The notes under the pieces: model-generated | Database searches by the model: none | Told to the model about the DNA's origin: nothing | Seen by the model: the letters and a program-made list of their open reading frames with translations, nothing else | Translations under genes and position numbers: made by a program | From: Thiocystis violascens DSM 198 | GTDB lineage: Bacteria; Pseudomonadota; Gammaproteobacteria; Chromatiales; Chromatiaceae | DNA: 64,000 bases | Assembly: GCF_000227745.2 (NCBI RefSeq) | Contig: NC_018012.1 | Span: forward strand, 1,211,478 to 1,275,477 | Reading direction: 5' to 3' | Shown here: in pieces, positions 1 to 7,417 of the stretch | Position numbering within the stretch: the first letter of the stretch is position 1 | Layout: every line of letters starts with the position of its first letter

Positions 1-989
1 AGACCTTCGCCAAGGATTTTCTCGCCCGTCACGCCATCCCCACGGCGGCCTATGGCGCCTTTACCGAACTGGAACCCGCGCTGGCCTATCTGCGCCAGGT
101 CGGCGCGCCGATCGTGGTCAAGGCCGACGGACTGGCGGCGGGCAAGGGCGTCATCCTCGCCGAGGATCTGGCCACCGCCGAAACCGCGGTGCGCGACATG
201 CTCGATGCCGGCCGTTTCGGCGAGGCCGGCGCGCGGGTGGTGATCGAGGAATTCCTGACCGGCGAGGAGGCCAGTTTCATCGCCATGGTCGATGGCCGGG
301 ATATCCTGCCGCTGGCGACCTCCCAGGACCACAAGGCGCGCGACGACGGGGACCGCGGTCCCAATACCGGCGGCATGGGCGCCTATTCGCCGGCGCCGAT
401 CGTCACCCCCGAGATCCATGCGCGTATCCTGCGCGAGGTCATGCAACCGACCGCCGACGGACTGGCCGCCGAGGGAATCCGCTATCGCGGCTTCCTCTAT
501 GCCGGTCTCATGATCGGACCGGACGGAACCCCGAAGGTACTGGAGTTCAACTGCCGGCTGGGCGATCCCGAGACCCAGCCGCTGCTGATGCGTCTGCGAT
601 CAGATCCGGTCGAACTCTGTCTTGCCGCGCTTGCGGGCCAACTCGGGCGGATGACGGCGATATGGGATCTGCGGCCAGCGCTGGGCGTGGTGCTGGCGGC
701 GGGCGGTTACCCCGAGCAATACGCGACAGGGCACCCCATCGCCGGCCTGGACGAGCCGCCGCCCGACACGATCAAGGTCTTTCACGCCGGCACGCGACTG
801 GAGGGCGACCGGGTTCTCACGAGCGGCGGGCGCGTGCTCTGCGTGACGGCCCTGGGGGCCTCGGTCGCGGCGGCGCAACACATGGCTTATCGGTGGATCG
901 AGCACATTCATTGGGATGACTGCTATTGCCGGCGCGACATCGGACACCGCGCCATTGCGCGATTGGCGGCGCCATCGCCATTGCGCTAG
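1..989 (+). CDS. purD: Phosphoribosylamine--glycine ligase (GAR synthetase), 5'-truncated by the window edge
   Basis: Second step of purine synthesis: ATP-dependent joining of glycine to phosphoribosylamine, in the cytoplasm. The open frame runs in from base 3 without a start codon, so the N-terminal part lies outside the window. Visible are the ATP-grasp segments VVKADGLAAGKGV and DHKARDDGDRGPNTGGMGAYSP, the substrate segment LEFNCRLGDPETQPLL, and the typical C-terminal end HWDDCYCRRDIGHRAI. The last 80 or so residues match the PurD C-terminal domain and the stop is where the family usually ends. Family identity is certain. The other purine genes here, purM and purN, lie about 23 kb away and are not in the same operon. 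Confidence 0.96.
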   Translation, partial: TFAKDFLARHAIPTAAYGAFTELEPALAYLRQVGAPIVVKADGLAAGKGVILAEDLATAETAVRDMLDAGRFGEAGARVVIEEFLTGEEASFIAMVDGRDILPLATSQDHKARDDGDRGPNTGGMGAYSPAPIVTPEIHARILREVMQPTADGLAAEGIRYRGFLYAGLMIGPDGTPKVLEFNCRLGDPETQPLLMRLRSDPVELCLAALAGQLGRMTAIWDLRPALGVVLAAGGYPEQYATGHPIAGLDEPPPDTIKVFHAGTRLEGDRVLTSGGRVLCVTALGASVAAAQHMAYRWIEHIHWDDCYCRRDIGHRAIARLAAPSPLR

Positions 990-1071
990 AAATAAAGTTT
1001 CTTGATGGTTAACGACAGCTAGGGTTAGGATCGGGTCCGGTGGATCACGGAGTGCGTGGAACGCAGTTAAG

Positions 1072-2685
1072 ATGGCGGAAGGCTATTTCAATAAGCAGTA
1101 TCTCGTCGTCGACGATTTTGCCGATATGCGCGCGGCGATCAGAAGTATCCTGCGCTCGCTCGGAATTTCTCATGTCGATCAGGCCAGAGACGGCAAGGAT
1201 GCCATTGCGCGCATGGATCAGACCCGTTATGACGTGGTGATGTGCGACTACAACCTGGGGGCCGGAAAGGACGGCCAACAGGTGCTGGAGGAGGCGCGGC
1301 TCCGTCAGCTGATCCAGTTGGATGGCATCTTCATCATGATTACGGCAGAGAATACGCGGGAGATGGTCATGGGTGCCGCGGAATACGCGCCCGACAGTTA
1401 TCTGGCGAAACCTTTTACCAAGGAACTGCTGAAGCAGCGTCTCGACAAAGTTTTCGAACGCAAGGCCTATCTGGCCGGCGTGAATAAGGCGCTGATCGCG
1501 AAGGACTATGCCGGTGCGATCGCGCGTTTGTCCGAGTTGATCGCGGATTCGCCCAGAAACCTCGCCGATTTGCTGAAGCTGAAAACGGACATCTGCCTCA
1601 TGGCATGCCGGTACGACGAGGCTCTGGCGATCTGTGAGCAGATCCTGGGTACGCGCGAGATCGCCTGGGCCCGCCTCGGACTGGGAAAAGCCCTCTACGG
1701 CAAGAAACGTTATGCCCAGGCCCAGGACATTTTTACACAGTTGATCGCAAGCGAACCCGACCTGATCGACGCCCATGACTGGCTGGCCAAGACCCAGACC
1801 GCCCAGCAACAGTTCGAAGAGGCCGAAAACACCCTGCAAGCGGCCACCAGGCTCTCGCCACGCGGACTCAAACGCTATCAACTGCTGGGTAACCTGGCGC
1901 TGAACAATGGGCACCCGGCCGCGGCCGAAGCGGCCTTCGGCCATGCCGTCTCCCTGGCCAGACATTCGGTTTTAAACCATCCCTCCCTCTTTGCCGGCAT
2001 GGCCAGAGCCAAGGCATCCAACCACAAACCGGTCGAGGCCTTGAAGATGATCGGCGAGATCGGCAAGGTCTTCCCGGACCATCCCGAGGCGGCCTTTTAC
2101 AAGGCGACCGCGACGGCGGTCGTGAAACAGCATCAAGGCGATCCGGAAGGCGCCCTGGAGGCCTTGCAAATCGCCGAACAGATCATGGCCGAACGCGGCA
2201 ATTCGCCGCACTCCAAACTTGGCCTTGAGATGGCGAAGACCTACGTGCAATTGGGGGAGCAAGGCAAATTGGCGTCGCTCCTGAAAGCGTCCATCGCCAA
2301 CAATCATGACGACGAGGAATTCCTGACCGAAATCGTTCAGCTGTGCCGCGAGGCCGGCCAGGATTACGATGCCGAACAGGCCATTCGCGAGATTCAGCAA
2401 GAGATCGTCAAGACCAACAACGCTGGCGTGCGGCTGATCAAACAAGGCGAATTCGATGCCGCTATCGAACTTTTACACGAAGCCGCCGAGGAAATGCCCG
2501 CCAATAAAACCATCAATCTGAATGCGGCCATGGCCAGCATCGTCAAGATGGAAAAGATGGGCACCACCGGCGAGGACATCCAATGCGTCCGCCAATATAT
2601 TGGGAGAGTGCATGTCCTCGATCCTCACGACTGGCGACTCGGCGACGTCATCGCCCGTCTGCGCAAGCTCGCCCCTAAGGTCTAA
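1072..2685 (+). CDS. Response regulator: receiver domain fused to TPR repeats
   Basis: A 537-residue cytoplasmic protein. Residues about 8-125 form a CheY-like receiver domain with the acidic pair in VVDDFADM, the phospho-acceptor Asp in VVMCDYNLGAGKDG, the Thr of IMITAEN and the Lys of YLAKPF, so phosphorylation looks possible. The remainder is helical tetratricopeptide repeats (for example LGLGKALYGKKRYAQAQDIF and NLALNNGHPAAAEAAFGHAV), a protein-interaction scaffold instead of a DNA-binding or enzymatic output domain. It lies 14 bp before a small histidine kinase, so the two are likely a pair, followed by a vWA protein and a coiled-coil protein. The probable job is to signal through protein contacts; the partner is unknown. 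Confidence 0.88.
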   Translation: MAEGYFNKQYLVVDDFADMRAAIRSILRSLGISHVDQARDGKDAIARMDQTRYDVVMCDYNLGAGKDGQQVLEEARLRQLIQLDGIFIMITAENTREMVMGAAEYAPDSYLAKPFTKELLKQRLDKVFERKAYLAGVNKALIAKDYAGAIARLSELIADSPRNLADLLKLKTDICLMACRYDEALAICEQILGTREIAWARLGLGKALYGKKRYAQAQDIFTQLIASEPDLIDAHDWLAKTQTAQQQFEEAENTLQAATRLSPRGLKRYQLLGNLALNNGHPAAAEAAFGHAVSLARHSVLNHPSLFAGMARAKASNHKPVEALKMIGEIGKVFPDHPEAAFYKATATAVVKQHQGDPEGALEALQIAEQIMAERGNSPHSKLGLEMAKTYVQLGEQGKLASLLKASIANNHDDEEFLTEIVQLCREAGQDYDAEQAIREIQQEIVKTNNAGVRLIKQGEFDAAIELLHEAAEEMPANKTINLNAAMASIVKMEKMGTTGEDIQCVRQYIGRVHVLDPHDWRLGDVIARLRKLAPKV

Positions 2686-2699
2686 CGCTGGCGAATCTC

Positions 2700-3389
2700 A
2701 TGGATTTTTCCGACATCCTTGCTTCCTCCATCCACGACATCAAAAACTCGCTCGGTCTGATCCTGAACGATCTCGACGATTTAATAACCAACCCCGACAA
2801 TCGCCTCGCCAACCCACGACAGGCCATCCTGTTGCAGCATGAAGCGCAGCGGGCCAACTGCAATCTGATTCAACTGCTTAACCTCTACCGACTGGGGAAC
2901 CGGCAGCTCGTGGCGCGCATCGCCGAATATCACCTCGATGATTTCCTGCAGGAGACGATCGCCGAGAGTCAGGCCATCTGCCAGGCGTTGGGGATCGACC
3001 TGAGTTACGATTGCGATCCCGATCTGACCGGCTATTTCGACGCGGAACTGATTCACGGCGTGCTCGATAGCACCATCGGCAATGCCCGCCGCTACACCCA
3101 TCGGAAGATTTTGCTCAGCGCGGTCGAACAAGACGGCTATCTGGTGATTCGCGTGGAAGACGACGGCCCGGGTTTTCCAGGCAAGTTGCCTCAGTGGCTG
3201 CCCGACGAGGACGAGTCGGCGCGCAACAATGAAGAAGCCCCCGCGACCGACCGTTCGCGCACCCGTCTGGGCCTGTATTTTGCCGCCCGCGTCGCTCAAT
3301 TACACCGAAACGCCGAACGCACCGGCAGGATCTGCCTTCAAAACGGACACACCCTGAAGGGTAGCTGCTTCGAGATGTGGCTGCCTTGA
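2700..3389 (+). CDS. Minimal histidine kinase (HisKA-like H-box plus HATPase)
   Basis: A 229-residue kinase with no membrane segment and no sensor domain. The H-box SSIHDIKNSLGLI is at residues about 10-22. The ATPase domain follows, with an N-box (STIGNARRYTHRKI), a G1 box (VEDDGPGFPG) and a G2-type segment (TRLGLYFAARVAQLH). It starts right after the TPR response regulator, and its end overlaps the vWA gene by up to 13 bp. It is probably the kinase (or phosphatase) for that regulator. Having no sensor of its own, it may take its input from the downstream membrane and periplasmic proteins; this is inference from gene order. Confidence 0.85.
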   Translation: MDFSDILASSIHDIKNSLGLILNDLDDLITNPDNRLANPRQAILLQHEAQRANCNLIQLLNLYRLGNRQLVARIAEYHLDDFLQETIAESQAICQALGIDLSYDCDPDLTGYFDAELIHGVLDSTIGNARRYTHRKILLSAVEQDGYLVIRVEDDGPGFPGKLPQWLPDEDESARNNEEAPATDRSRTRLGLYFAARVAQLHRNAERTGRICLQNGHTLKGSCFEMWLP

Positions 3390-5269
3390 ATCCGTCTCCG
3401 ACGAGAGCGACCACGACGCGCGCTGACCGCCTGACGCGCCGCGACAGGGCACCGGGTTCGCCGTCTCGTTCCGTTCGCCCTCCCCCGCTACGCCAAGCCA
3501 TCCGGCTTTTTCTCTGTCTGGTCCTGCTGGCTGCGTGCGGGACAGCGTTCGCCGGGACGCCGGACGTGCGCATCCTCATCGATGTCTCCGGCAGTATGAA
3601 GCAGAACGACCCGCGGAACCTGCGCGTGCCGGCGCTACGGCTGGTGACCGAATTGTTGCCGGAGGGCGTCGAGGCGGGTGTCTGGCTCTTTGCCGAGAAG
3701 ACAGAAATCTTGGCCCCGCCCTGCAAAGTCGATGCCAAATGGAAGGCCCAGACGCGCGCGCGGCTCGAACGCATCCATTCGCGCGGCCTGTTCACCAATA
3801 TCGAGCAGGCCATCGCGACGGCCATCGACGGCTGGGACGCACCGGACGAGGCCGGGGAGCGACATCTCGTGCTCCTGACCGATGGCCTGGTCGATGTCTC
3901 CAAGGAGGCCGACCAGAGCGCGGCGTCGCGCGAGCGGATCCTCTCGACCCAGATCGAACGTCTGCGGGCATTGCAGGTCAAGGTACATGGCATCGCCCTG
4001 TCGGACGAGGTCGACGCCGAACTCATGCGCGCCCTGGCCACCCAGACAGACGGTTGGTTGGAATCCGCCAGCGATGCCGACGCGCTGCAACGGATCTTTC
4101 TGCACATGATGGAACAGGCCGCCGCGCCGACGACGGTTCCACTGGAAGGGAATCGTTTCGACATCGATGAGCGGGTCTCCGAATTCACCCTGCTGGCTTT
4201 CACGGGCGAGGGTGGCGCGACGATCCTGATCGCTCCCGATGGCACGACCATCTCCGCCAGCCAGCGGCCCGAGGGGGTCGTCTGGCGCACCGAGGCCGGT
4301 TACGACCTGGTCACCCTGTCCAATCCCACCCCCGGCCAATGGGAGCTTCAGGGCGTGCCGGATCCGGATAACCGGGTCGTGGTGGCGACCGATCTTGGAA
4401 TTGAACTGAGCCCCCTGCCGAGCGCGCCGCGTTACGGCGAGAGTCCGCGCATCGAGACCTGGCTGACCGATCACGGCAAACCGGTCACGCGGAAGGATCT
4501 GCTGGGGTTGGTCATCGCCACCGCCACCCTGACACCCGCCGCGAATGCCCCGCGGCCGCGGGAAGAAGGCGAGGCGCCGGAACAGGGAGAGAGCGCCGCG
4601 CAGCCCACCGAACTAGCCCTTGAGCTGGACGCCGAAAGCGGTCGCTTTCAGACCGTTCTGGACACCAAAACGCTCGCCCCAGGTATCCATCGACTGCAAG
4701 TCACGCTCGATGGCGGCACCTTCAAACGTCAGGCGACCAAACGACTCAAGATCGCCGGCGTACCGCTGAGCATCAGTTATGCCCAGCGGAATCCGTCGGA
4801 GGAGACGCCATCCGCGGCACTTGTCGCAACCCTGAACGCCGAGCCCGACCTGATCGACCCGGGCAGCCTGTCCGGCTACCTGCTCATGCGCGGCCCCGAG
4901 GGGCGCGAATCGGTGATCGAAATCGCCAAGCCGACGGCCCTGCCCCAGGTTTTGACGATCCCGATCGAGCGGCCAGGTGAATACCAGATCCAGGGACGCC
5001 TGATGGCGCGCGCCCTGACCGGCGAAAACATCGATATCGAGCCGGAAACCCAGCGATTGGCGTTCGAGTTCGTCGCGCCGGACGGGAACGCCGACAGCGA
5101 ACGCGATTCAAACGCGCCGACGCTATCATGGCTCGAACTTTCCGTGTATCTGCTCGTCGGCAATGCCCTGCTCGGCCTGATGCTCGGACTCACCTGGTGG
5201 TTACTGAACCGGCAACGGAAAAAACTCGCCGTGGCGCAAACCAAGCTCGCGGCAGGGAAAACGGCATGA
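3377..5269 (+). CDS. Periplasmic von Willebrand factor A domain protein, membrane anchored
   Basis: About 630 residues. A basic N-terminus is followed by a hydrophobic export segment (IRLFLCLVLLAACGTAFA), then a vWA domain whose metal site DVSGSMKQ is at residues about 69-76. A further region rich in beta structure follows, and a single membrane helix lies near the C-terminus (SVYLLVGNALLGLMLGLTWW) before a short basic cytoplasmic tail. The first possible start is GTG at 3377; a TTG at 3386 that overlaps the kinase stop (TTGA) is an equally plausible start and gives a shorter leader. The next gene overlaps its stop by 4 bp. The topology places the vWA domain in the periplasm. Function is unknown; it may be the sensing or assembly part of the adjacent two-component pair. 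Confidence 0.85.
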   Translation: MAALNPSPTRATTTRADRLTRRDRAPGSPSRSVRPPPLRQAIRLFLCLVLLAACGTAFAGTPDVRILIDVSGSMKQNDPRNLRVPALRLVTELLPEGVEAGVWLFAEKTEILAPPCKVDAKWKAQTRARLERIHSRGLFTNIEQAIATAIDGWDAPDEAGERHLVLLTDGLVDVSKEADQSAASRERILSTQIERLRALQVKVHGIALSDEVDAELMRALATQTDGWLESASDADALQRIFLHMMEQAAAPTTVPLEGNRFDIDERVSEFTLLAFTGEGGATILIAPDGTTISASQRPEGVVWRTEAGYDLVTLSNPTPGQWELQGVPDPDNRVVVATDLGIELSPLPSAPRYGESPRIETWLTDHGKPVTRKDLLGLVIATATLTPAANAPRPREEGEAPEQGESAAQPTELALELDAESGRFQTVLDTKTLAPGIHRLQVTLDGGTFKRQATKRLKIAGVPLSISYAQRNPSEETPSAALVATLNAEPDLIDPGSLSGYLLMRGPEGRESVIEIAKPTALPQVLTIPIERPGEYQIQGRLMARALTGENIDIEPETQRLAFEFVAPDGNADSERDSNAPTLSWLELSVYLLVGNALLGLMLGLTWWLLNRQRKKLAVAQTKLAAGKTA

Positions 5270-6204
5270 GTGCACTCGAACTCGGCAGTCTCATCCTGGC
5301 CGTGGAATTCGCCCTAGTCGCATGGGCGATTCTCTTCCTCCTGTTGCGTCGGCAACGCCAGCGGCTGGAATCCGATCATGCGCATGCCAATACGGCTGTC
5401 GCGCAAATCGAAACCACCGACGTGTCGCGACGCGCCGCCTTGACGAGCCTGTTCGAATCGTCTTATCGGATGCCGAGCGATGAATTGGCGGCGAAGGTCG
5501 ATGAATATGTCGCCCGCGAGCAAGCCTTCTACAAGGTCATGCTGAGTCTGTATCTCGAACGCGATGGCGCGCGGCTGAAGGACATCCCCGAGGAGTTGAC
5601 CAAGGTTCTGACCCCTTGGGCCAACCTGAAGCCACACGGCATGGTGCCTGCCGACGACCTCGATCAGCTTGAAAGCGAAAAGGCCCAACTTTCCGCCGAA
5701 CTGGACACGACCAAGCACACGCTCGATGAGTTGATGAACGAATACGCGGCGGCCTTCAGCCGAACTCCACGAGCGTCCAAGCTAGCGGAACCCTCGCCAC
5801 CGCCTCAGGCGCCTCCGCCAACCGAATTCTCGGACGATGCTTGGGCCGATTCCGCTGATGAAGATACCCTGTTCGCGGAAACTCCATCAATGACTGAACG
5901 GAGCGAGCCGGACATCCCGCCGGAAGAGCCCGATGACCCGAGCGAGTTCGAAATCGCGGTGAATCCGCTCGACCCAATGGAACAAGAAGCGGCCAGGCTG
6001 AAATCGTCCCAACTCTTCGGCGACGATACCCCCGATGACGACAGCGAAGAGGAACTTGCCCGCCAGGAACTCGATGGACTCGCCGGGCTTTTCTCCGATC
6101 AAAGCCCGAGCGAGAGCGACGACGAGGAAGCGCGCGCGCGCGAAGAGTTGGAAGGACTCGCCGATCTCTTCGAGACCCCGCCCTCGAAACCCCGTCGAGA
6201 GTAA
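5266..6204 (+). CDS. Membrane-anchored acidic coiled-coil protein of unknown function
   Basis: 312 residues, starting at an ATG that overlaps the vWA stop (ATGA). One N-terminal membrane helix (residues about 5-25) leads into a charged region with coiled-coil character (DDLDQLESEKAQLSAELD), a proline-rich linker and a strongly acidic C-terminal third. That tail carries a duplicated motif, EELARQELDGLAGLF and EEARAREELEGLADLF, and a looser third copy around EQEAARLKSSQLFGDD. I do not recognise a named family. Translational coupling to the vWA gene and the shared membrane location suggest that the two proteins form a complex with the kinase and regulator upstream. Confidence 0.75.
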   Translation: MSALELGSLILAVEFALVAWAILFLLLRRQRQRLESDHAHANTAVAQIETTDVSRRAALTSLFESSYRMPSDELAAKVDEYVAREQAFYKVMLSLYLERDGARLKDIPEELTKVLTPWANLKPHGMVPADDLDQLESEKAQLSAELDTTKHTLDELMNEYAAAFSRTPRASKLAEPSPPPQAPPPTEFSDDAWADSADEDTLFAETPSMTERSEPDIPPEEPDDPSEFEIAVNPLDPMEQEAARLKSSQLFGDDTPDDDSEEELARQELDGLAGLFSDQSPSESDDEEARAREELEGLADLFETPPSKPRRE

Positions 6205-6205
6205 T

Positions 6206-7207
6206 TCAGGATCCCAGCCGCGAAGATGCCGGCAAGACCCGATCCGAGAGAAATTGGCTCAGTCCGTCCAGTTCGCGATAGCGTCCCGCGACCTCAACCA
6301 CATAGCCAAGCGTGCGGGGAATATCGCCCAGATAGTGCGGCTTGCCGTCGCGCAGTTTCAGCCGGGCAAAAATTCCGCAGGCCTTGAGATGCCGCTGAAT
6401 TCCCATGAGGTCGAACCAGCGCGGGAAGCGGTCGCCGTCGTCCTCGCGCAGGATTCCGGATTGAATCGCAAGCCGACAATAGCCCAGCGCCCAGTCGTCA
6501 ACCCGTTCCGCTGGCCAGGCGATGTAACAATCGCGCAGCAGCGACACCGGATCGTAGGCGACGGGACCGATCACCGCGTCCTGAAAATCCAGCACCCCCG
6601 GATTGCCGCTGTCGATCAGCATCAGATTGCGGGAGTGGAAATCGCGATGCACGCAGACCCGCGGCTGTTCCAGCGCGCTCGCCACCAGGATGGCGTTCGC
6701 CTGGTCCAATAGCGCACGCTCCTCGGCGTCGAGGGTCAACCCAAGATGCGCGCCCAGAAACCAGTCGGCGAACAGATCGAGTTCGCGCTGCAGAAACGCA
6801 GCGTCGTAGTGCGGTAGGCCCTCCAGCGGACCGCAGGCCTGGACGATGGCCAGCGCGCCCAGCGCGTCGCCATAGAGACGGTCGGCGGTGTCGGCGTCCA
6901 GGTGGTTCAGATAGACGCGCTCCCCGAAATCGTCGATCAGCAGAAAACCCTGGGCGCGATCCTCCGCGTGAATCCTGGGCGTGTTGACCCCGATGGCGCG
7001 GAAGCGCCGGGAAAGATCGGCAAAACGACCGCAATCCTCGAACGCCGGCGGCGCATCCATGGCGATCAGGGTTCCGCCGGCATGGCGGACCCGCCAATAG
7101 CGACGGAAGCTGGCATCCGAAGAGGCCGGCGCGAGTTCGAAGGTGTCGCCGCCGATTTGCGTCGCCAGCCAGTTTTTCAAGGATACATTGCGCTCCGACC
7201 TGTCCAT
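6206..7207 (-). CDS. amgK: AmgK-like sugar kinase (aminoglycoside phosphotransferase fold)
   Basis: 333 residues. Phosphotransferase (APH) fold with the catalytic loop VCVHRDFHSRNLML and the metal-binding segment GVLDFQDAVIGPVAYDPVSLL. The gene lies divergently beside lptD, the usual place of amgK, which phosphorylates N-acetylmuramate and N-acetylglucosamine at C1 in the cell-wall recycling bypass. The frame is open to 7360, but the ATG at 7207 has a good Shine-Dalgarno (GAGGTGACG) and gives the family length. The usual partner murU is not adjacent: the next gene downstream is convergent. The assignment rests on fold, length and position. A generic phosphotransferase is the alternative. Confidence 0.78.
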   Translation of the reverse strand: MDRSERNVSLKNWLATQIGGDTFELAPASSDASFRRYWRVRHAGGTLIAMDAPPAFEDCGRFADLSRRFRAIGVNTPRIHAEDRAQGFLLIDDFGERVYLNHLDADTADRLYGDALGALAIVQACGPLEGLPHYDAAFLQRELDLFADWFLGAHLGLTLDAEERALLDQANAILVASALEQPRVCVHRDFHSRNLMLIDSGNPGVLDFQDAVIGPVAYDPVSLLRDCYIAWPAERVDDWALGYCRLAIQSGILREDDGDRFPRWFDLMGIQRHLKACGIFARLKLRDGKPHYLGDIPRTLGYVVEVAGRYRELDGLSQFLSDRVLPASSRLGS

Positions 7208-7417
7208 CGTCACCTCAAACCGCGTCTGGATTACTGGCGCCATACCGACGAATCCGCTCCCGCATCGCTCGCTGCGAGCGACGAGACGCACGCGCAAACG
7301 CATGCCGGACGCGGTGCAACAGGGCATGTCGCGATTGCTGGCAGGGCCTGGATATGACATGGTTGCAGTTTAAAACCAACTCGTCCACTCTCTTCAGCCC
7401 CGAGCGCGTTGCCGACC

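Noticed and set aside
1045-1965. 306-codon reverse frame opposite the response regulator gene
   Set aside because: The forward strand encodes a receiver domain and TPRs; the reverse translation shows no recognisable domain.
3115-4290. 391-codon reverse frame opposite the kinase and vWA genes
   Set aside because: Arginine/serine-rich translation typical of antisense frames in GC-rich DNA; the forward genes carry clear domains.
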